NCBI GenBank assembly: GCA_963556255.1 | Contig: OY744610.1 | Span: 13,776,088 to 13,840,087 of the forward strand | DNA length: 64,000 bases | Reading direction: 5' to 3' | From: Allolobophora icterica | Taxonomy: Eukaryota > Annelida > Clitellata > Crassiclitellata > Lumbricidae | Shown: positions 57,680-64,000 of the stretch, piece after piece | Numbering within the stretch: position 1 is the stretch's first letter | How the letters are laid out: every line of letters begins with the position of its first letter | Notes under the pieces: generated by a model | Told to the model about the DNA's origin: nothing | What the model saw: the letters and a program-made list of their open reading frames with translations, nothing else | Databases searched by the model: none | Translations under genes and position numbers: made by a program

Positions 57680-58540
57680 ACATTGGTTGTACAAAAACAA
57701 AACAAGAATATGAAAAAACAAAAGACTCAATCACTTGTGGTGTTTGAGAGATAAGACAGAAATCTCACAACATCATTGTCATTTGAAAAGGCAATTCTGA
57801 GTAAATCGCAGTCTTCTAGATAACCAACAGTCTTTTATATTACTTTCATGCATGAAGTGTAGAACCGATACAACACTACAATGGCAGATTTTGAAAATTT
57901 TACATTTTTGCAGAGCTATTAGTGTATTTTAAGGAGTTTATATAAGCCCAGTTTAGTTGTCCTGACTTATTTTTATATAGATGTCATCTATTACAGAATC
58001 AGTCTTATCTTCGGCTACATACTTCCTTATCAATGGCCATTTCAAAGGTTAAAGATAACAAAACCAAATCCGGTGTCGTCAGGTGACAGTTTACTTAGCA
58101 TGCTCTACGTACTTACAAGTTATCAGCGTAGCATTGACTATAGGTTGATTAATCGAATTAGACCTATGTCTGAGTGCGTTATTATTGACGTCTCTTTCGA
58201 GAACTAATGCACGCCGTCGATCTTATCGTTGGCCTTGCCAAAGTTTAAGTATCATGAAATCAAATCATTTGATATCATAGAATATGTTCTGTAAAAGGAT
58301 AAGTTATCAAAGTCATAATGTGAGTGTGGTTTCACTTCTTCCTCGAACTAATTCACGCTGTCGATCTGCAAAGAAGAGCCGATATTTTACAGGAACAACA
58401 CAATGAAATCATTTGGGATATTAGGAGGTTAGCCAATTTAATAATACTAATTTTACTCAGAAGCAATTAAAAGATACTCTCTGTTTCTTTAATAATGATC
58501 AGTAACTGAAAAAGGTGTAATAAGTATGTGGCCATGTAGC
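57680..58540. other. Interval with diverged tandem units
   Basis: GTCTCTTTCGAGAACTAATGCACGCCGTCGATCT (58190), a similar phrase at 58338, and GTCTCTTTCTTCCTCAAATTAATACACGTTGATG (59691) suggest three units of about 145 bp, the last displaced by the hAT element. No gene recognised. Confidence 0.5.
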
Positions 58541-58547
58541 CTAATAT

Positions 58548-59513
58548 CAGTGTGATTCTCGTTAACGTTAACGATAACGAAAATGTTCGTTAACGAACAA
58601 AAAATTATTTCGTTAACGATAACTATAACTATAACTAAAAAATATCATTAACTATAACTATAACTATAACGAAAATAACACTAACGAAAATTCATCGCTA
58701 TTTTCGTTAATGAAATAAAAAAAGTGCAATATCGATATTTTAATAATATCGATTTAAATTATCCTGTTTATTGTTCCCAGATAAAGCGAGACAATATACG
58801 CTGCATATTCCCTTTGCGAATATCCTGGGTTCTTTTCGAAAATCTAATATTTCGAGTTTCTTTTTGATGGAAAGATAATTTTTCTTTCGATTGTTAATAT
58901 TAAACAATGAGAAACTTGTTTTGATTTTAATTTTCTATGTTAAACGGAATATAATAAAAAAGTTACCATGTTCATGTTCAAATTAGAAATGTTCATAATA
59001 AAAATAGAATTGAATACACATTTAAAAGAAAACGAGATTGTAGTTTTGAATGGAAAAATCCATAAAATATCTGTGACAGGTGTACTGTTGCCATTATGTA
59101 TCAAATTCAAATCTGAATAACACATTTTGTTTTTCGGCAATTTCAATTTTTTTATTTTGTTAGAGTCCTAGAAATTGTCTGGGTGGGGTTATTTTCTTTA
59201 ACATAATTTTGTTAGGAAGTCCTTTATGTTTGACAGTTGTTGACAAGGGGGAGGGCCGAGATCAAAAACTGCCTAAAATTTGATGACATAGTTAATCGAT
59301 GACCCCATAGGGACTAGCGGAGCGCCATTGGGGGCAGTTGTAAATATGTAGGCCTACTAACTAAAATTAACTAAAATAAAAGTCCAGTAACTATAACTAT
59401 AACTATAACTAAAAAATAATACTAACTATAACTGTAACTATAACTAAAATGAAAAACCATTAACTATAACTGTAACTATAACTAAAATAAAATCTGTAAG
59501 GAGAATCATACTG
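58548..59513. mobile_element. hAT-like foldback element with ACTATA repeats
   Basis: The ends CAGTGTGATTCTC and GAGAATCATACTG (one change) are flanked by perfect CCTAATAT (58540-58547 and 59514-59521). Subterminal zones are (TAACTA)n-like on both sides (58615-58690 and 59370-59500). Confidence 0.93.
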
Positions 59514-59521
59514 CCTAATAT

Positions 59522-59909
59522 GTATGCGAACCATTATATTAATTTCTAAGAGTTCTATTCTTCTCTGCTTATGAGAAAACTCGCGCCCTACCTAACTCTG
59601 CTAAATTGTGTACTTCGACTGTAAATTTTCAGTAAAAGGATAATGCTGTAACAAAAGGTTGAAAACTCCATGTGAGAGCGTCACTAAAGATGTCTCTTTC
59701 TTCCTCAAATTAATACACGTTGATGCCAAGTCTTACGAAATCGGTAACATTTCGTGCGCATGGCTGCTTCTCAAAGTCGACTCAAGCGAGTATGTCGCGA
59801 ATTCGTTTAGAAATATACAGAAAATTGACAATCGATCTATCTACAAAGTCTTTTTATAGCTTATTTATAGCCAGAAGTATATAACAAGATAGAACTACTG
59901 AGTGGACAA
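59522..59909. other. Unassigned interval
   Basis: Holds the third tandem unit near 59690 and a short ORF (59659-59859) with no known motif. Confidence 0.4.
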
Positions 59910-60180
59910 TTTGAGCTCAAAGTGGCATCAATCAAAGACGCAAATGGTAAAGTACTAGAGGACGATGCAAGCATACAGAAACGATGGAAGGAACACATCG
60001 AACAACTACTAAAAGTCGACACACATAACGATCCTACGGTTCTCACAGAGTTGTCCATAAATAACATAGAAGAACAGAGGCCAACATTTGTACAGGCAGA
60101 GGTAAGAGATGCTATCAACAAAATGAAAAAGGATAAAGCACCAGGCATGGATGGATCACTACGGACCTACTTCAAGAAGG
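59910..60180 (+). pseudogene. RTE-like LINE fragment, RT N-terminus
   Basis: KDANGKVLEDDASIQKRWKE, then VLTELSINN and INKMKKDKAPGMDG align with the start of the LINE at 22401 (KDKDGRSLENKSEIKNRWK ... LKARKAPGED). It is cut off just after the KAPG motif. Confidence 0.8.
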
Positions 60181-60287
60181 AGGAGAAACAGTTTGATAAC
60201 GCTATGCATAGCCGTGTTGCAAAGATTTGTATTTAAAGAAATGATAAAGTTATTATATTGAGATAAATATATTATCTAGATATTACT

Positions 60288-63200
60288 ATGGATAAAAACA
60301 TTAAGCAATTGTTGGGTGAGTTTACTGGTCCCTCAGCTCTTCGAGCTGTTCTACAGAATATCTTAGACGAACCTATCCCAGATGCAGTCAAAAGGCGCTT
60401 GCTACAGCCACTGCTTCCAAGGCCAATTCCTCCAGAGCGCAAGCATAGAGGGGCAAAACGTAAGGCTCTTCTGGCAGAATTCGACCCACTCCTAATTAAG
60501 AAGGATAGAGGTGGACCAGCACCCTTTCTAGTGCACAAAGAGCTAGCCAATCAGCTTCTGAGAGACTTCCGTGCAGAAGTACCTCTTAACCACAGGCTGG
60601 AAGGAGATGCGTTGGCCCTCTTGAGTGCAATGGAGCAGAACATTGAGGCGCAACTCAACGAAGAGCTGTTGAAACAAGACGGTCTGAAATACTCGCAAGT
60701 GTTGACAGTTGAGTTGGAAAAGCTGGCTCCGACTGTTGATAATGTGTATGATGGCAACGCGGCTCCCGGTATTATTACCACTACAACATACTTTCGAAGC
60801 AAAGCAGTGCCAGTTACCAATGCGGGTAAAATCCAAGGGGCTAAACGAAAGGCCAAGGCTGAAGTGCTCAAACGCCTTGAGGAGTACACCAATGAAGGAT
60901 CGGGGTGGAGAGTGAAGCGGGTCGTGGCGCTAGACCTCAGTGTTGCAAGATATAAGCCTTTCCGAGGTAAGAGCTATTTTCCAACACCGAAGTACATACC
61001 CCCTCGCACAGTTATTAATGTAAAGAATAACGATTACCGATGCTTTGAGTGGGCCATTTTAAGTGCCATGTATCCAGTAGAAAAGGACCCTGAACGCCCA
61101 ATTAAGTATCGTACCCACTTCCTCGAGCTAAACTTTGACGGTATAGAATTTCCAGTGAGGGTCACATATATCGACAAGTTTGAGCGTCAAAACCCAACTA
61201 TAAGCGTCTCAGTCTTCGGTTGGGAAAAAGCTTTGTATCCAATTCACATTTCAAACCGTACCAGTGTCTACAATATTGACCTTCTACTATTGGCCGACGA
61301 CGCAAATGAAAATTTTCATTATGTCTGGATCAAGGATCTAGCCCGCATGCTTTATAAAAACAGCAAACTTCAAGGACGAAAACATCCATGTCGTCGCTGC
61401 CTACACATATTCTGTAGACAAGACTTCCTGGATGCAAAGATTGTCAAGGCATCAGCAAAAAGCCTCAGCGGATTGAGATGCCGAAGGAGGATGAAAACAT
61501 CCTCAAATTCCAGAACCATCGCAAACAGATGCGAGTCCGTACCTCATCTACGCAGACTTCGAGGCTCTAGACACTCCATTTATTGGTGCAGCCATGAATC
61601 CCAACGAGAGCAATACCAGACAGATAGCTGAGCAGAAACCAGGCAGCTTCTGTTACATAGTGGTTCGATGCGACGGCCGCCGAAGAAACCAGTTTTATAC
61701 CGGGGAGAAAAGGCGAGCTAGCCTCTATCAAACAAAGGCTGACCACCCCAGCTAAGGTAGTTATGTCAGCGGCCGATCGCCAATCATTCCACGAGGCCAT
61801 CGAATGTCACATCTGCGGAGAAGCGCTCGAAGCGGATAGAGTTCGCGACCACTGCCACATCACCGGTAAGTACCGAGGTGCTGCTCACAACGCTTGCAGC
61901 CTTAAACTTCGAATATATCCAGATAAGTGTAAGGTACCGTTGGTCTTCCACAATCTGCGAGGTTACGACAGCCACCTCATCATGCAAGCGATAGGCAGCT
62001 GTGAGGCCGCACAGGATAAGGAAACTGAAATTAACTGCATCCCAAACAATATGGAGAAATACATGACATTCAACATAGGACAACTACAGTTCATCGACAA
62101 CCTCCAGTTTCTAAACAGCTCGTTGGATAAATTATCAGGAAATCTGTCGCTTGAGGATCTGAAAGTCACAACTGCGTATATAAACGAAAACTTTGTTCAT
62201 AACGAACGGTTAAAATTAGATCTGTTGAGGAGAAAGGGCGTTTATTGTTACGAACACATCCATGATTACAACCGCTTCGAAGAAGATCGACTTCCACCCA
62301 AAGAAGCGTTCTACAGCATGCTCACCCGAGAGAACATTTCAGATGAGGATTATCAACACGCCCAACGAGGATGGAATGAGTTCGACTGTAAAACTCTGGG
62401 CGACTATCACGACTTGAATCTCCGTACGGATGTACTCCTACTAGCCGATGTATTCGAGACCTTCAGATCCACATCGATGAAGCACTACAGTCTGGACCCG
62501 GTTAACTACTTCAGCCTACCAGGAATGGCCTGGGACGCTTTGTTGAAAAAGACGAAAATCGAACTCGAACTTTTAACCGATATAGACATGAATTTGTTTG
62601 TAGAGAAAGGCCTCAGAGGCGGAATTTCGATGGTATCTAAGCGCTTCGCAAAAGCCAACAACCCGCAATGCCCAGATCATGATACTACGAAGCCAGAAAA
62701 CTGGATCATGTATCTCGACGCTAATAACCTGTACGGCTGGGCGATGCAACAGCGATTACCAGTTGGAGGATTTAGCTGGGAAAGTCCAACTCTCGATGAA
62801 GTGTTGGTAACTCCAGACGACGCGCCTGAAGGCTTCCTGCTCGAAGTCGATCTTGAGTAACCGGAGCACCTCCACGATGCTCACAACGACTATCCCCTAA
62901 CACCGGAGACCGTGACAGTCCAAGAGGAGTGGTTGAGCGACTATCAGAATGTGTCTATGAACGAGTTGGGAGGCAAGTTCACAAAGCATGTGAAGTTATT
63001 TCCAAGCCTAAGACCTAAGGAGCGGTATGTGGTCCATTATAGAAATCTCAAACTATATCACTCGTTGGGGCTACGAGTTTCTAAGATCCATCGTGCCATT
63101 AAATTTAGACAGGAGGCGTGGATGGCTCGATACATCGAGATGAATACAAAATTGAGAGCGAAGGCAACGTCAGAATTTGAAAAAGACTTCTTCAAACTGG

Positions 63201-63979
63201 CTAATAATGCAGTTTTCGGAAAAACCATGGAAAATCTTAGAAAAAGAATCAGGGCCAACCAGGTACCGACCTCAAAAGTTGACAAACTTCGTAAACTAAT
63301 TGCCGACCCGGCCTACATATCGCTAAAAATCTTCAACGACCAACTCGCCGCGATTCACAGTTTGAAGAGCAAGCTCAAGTTAAACAGACCTGTATATGTC
63401 GGCCAAGCTGTCCTCGACCTCAGCAAGCATCTCATGTACGATTTCTGGTACAACGATGTGAAAAACAAGTACGGCAACAACGCTCAATTCTTGTACACAG
63501 ACACTGACACCCTCTTATTTCAGGTGGAAACTCCGAACGCTTACGCCGACATATGGAATAAAAAACACTCCTACGACTTTAGTGAGTTTCCTAGAGACAG
63601 CCCGTACTACGACGTCGAGAACAAGAAAGTCGTGGGCAAGTTCAAGGACGAATGCAATGGAGTCGCCATCGCGGAATTCGTAGGATTGCGTCCGGAGATG
63701 TACTCGATCTTAAAATCGGGTTGTTCAGAGATCAGGAAAGCAAAAGCCGTTGAGAGAGCAGTTGTGAAGAAGGATCTGCACCACGAGCTATACAAGGAGT
63801 GCCTGTTCGAACGAGAAGAGATGCGGCACACACAAGTCGTGATTAGAAGCCACGACCACCAGATCGGAGTGTACGAGCAGAATAAGATCAGCCTCTCTCC
63901 ATTAGACACAAAAAAGTGGATATCTCCAGACAGAATAACAACGCTGGCATACGGTCACTATAAAATTAACGACGGTTGA
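60288..63979 (+). pseudogene. Polinton-type family B DNA polymerase, nearly full length, broken
   Basis: It reads from an ATG at 60288 to a stop at 63979, about 1230 codon equivalents. In order: a basic N-terminal region without known fold; FEWAILSAMYPVEKDPERP and CRRCLHIF blocks; exonuclease motif YADFEAL near 61552; a Cys/His block (CHICGEAL...HCHITGKYRGAAHNAC) near 61805-61895; LRGYDSH near 61960; polymerase motif A (YLDANNLYGW) near 62710; motif B (KLANNAVFGKT) near 63195; motif C (YTDTDTLL) near 63495. This matches the viral/protein-primed PolB of Polinton/Maverick elements, which replicates their DNA. Breaks: frameshifts near 61435, 61536 and 61735, and one in-frame TAA at 62858. The three catalytic motifs are intact. 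No integrase or capsid gene is within the window; the element continues beyond it. Relic copy: 19757-20458. Confidence 0.9.
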
Positions 63980-64000
63980 GTATTCTGTCGGGGGTAGCTC

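Overview
This window is animal nuclear DNA, and its repeat content points to a marine invertebrate. It has L2-, CR1- and RTE-type LINEs, tRNA-headed SINEs, hAT/piggyBac/mariner/MULE DNA transposons, a Polinton-type DNA polymerase, intron-split genes and long microsatellites. I see no bacterial signals, rRNA, functional tRNA gene or CRISPR. The exact species cannot be read from the sequence. One assembly gap of 200 N lies at 50130-50329.

Host genes. All recognisable host genes lie on the minus strand and form a cluster of RING-finger genes. (1) A RING exon at 17498-17785. (2) A proposed three-exon RING / single transmembrane helix / NHL-propeller gene (31372 down to 27324). (3) A single-exon TRIM gene at 34724-36037 with RING, two B-boxes, a coiled coil of 17-residue periodicity, a third half-B-box and a C-terminal membrane anchor. 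(4) A proposed five-exon RING-TM gene (44780 down to 40722) whose exon lengths and phases close into one 237-residue frame. (5) An orphan TM exon at 51899-52003 with the same splice phases. Duplicated flanking blocks (17.8-18.2, 21.9-22.2, 26.9-27.1, 32.1-33.3, 45.3-45.6, 46.1+48.3 and 53.4-53.7 kb) show that the cluster grew by segmental duplication. It was later split by transposons.

Mobile DNA. 1-6.1 kb: a decayed MULE transposase, then a three-level LINE nest (RTE-like piece inside an L2-type LINE inside a CR1). 7.5-16 kb: LINE pieces and several hAT-type elements with 8-bp target duplications, two of them carrying later insertions. 18.7-22 kb: a hairpin-bearing tandem array, a small Cys-rich ORF, a Polinton polymerase relic and a deleted mariner. 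22.3-25.8 kb: an RTE-like LINE and an L2-type LINE split by a hAT element. 46.2-48.3 kb: a piggyBac with TTAA ends and inner CRE-like palindromic repeats. 53.7-56 kb: the best preserved L2-type LINE. 57-60 kb: a SINE, a hAT foldback and an RTE piece. 60.3-64 kb: a large Polinton-type PolB, broken by frameshifts and one nonsense codon.

Eleven hAT-like elements are present but no hAT transposase, so all depend on a source elsewhere. The strongest candidate for something new is the family of membrane-anchored RING proteins built from phase-1 exons, one joined to an NHL propeller. This rests on conserved splice sites and frames seen in the sequence; transcripts would be needed to prove it.
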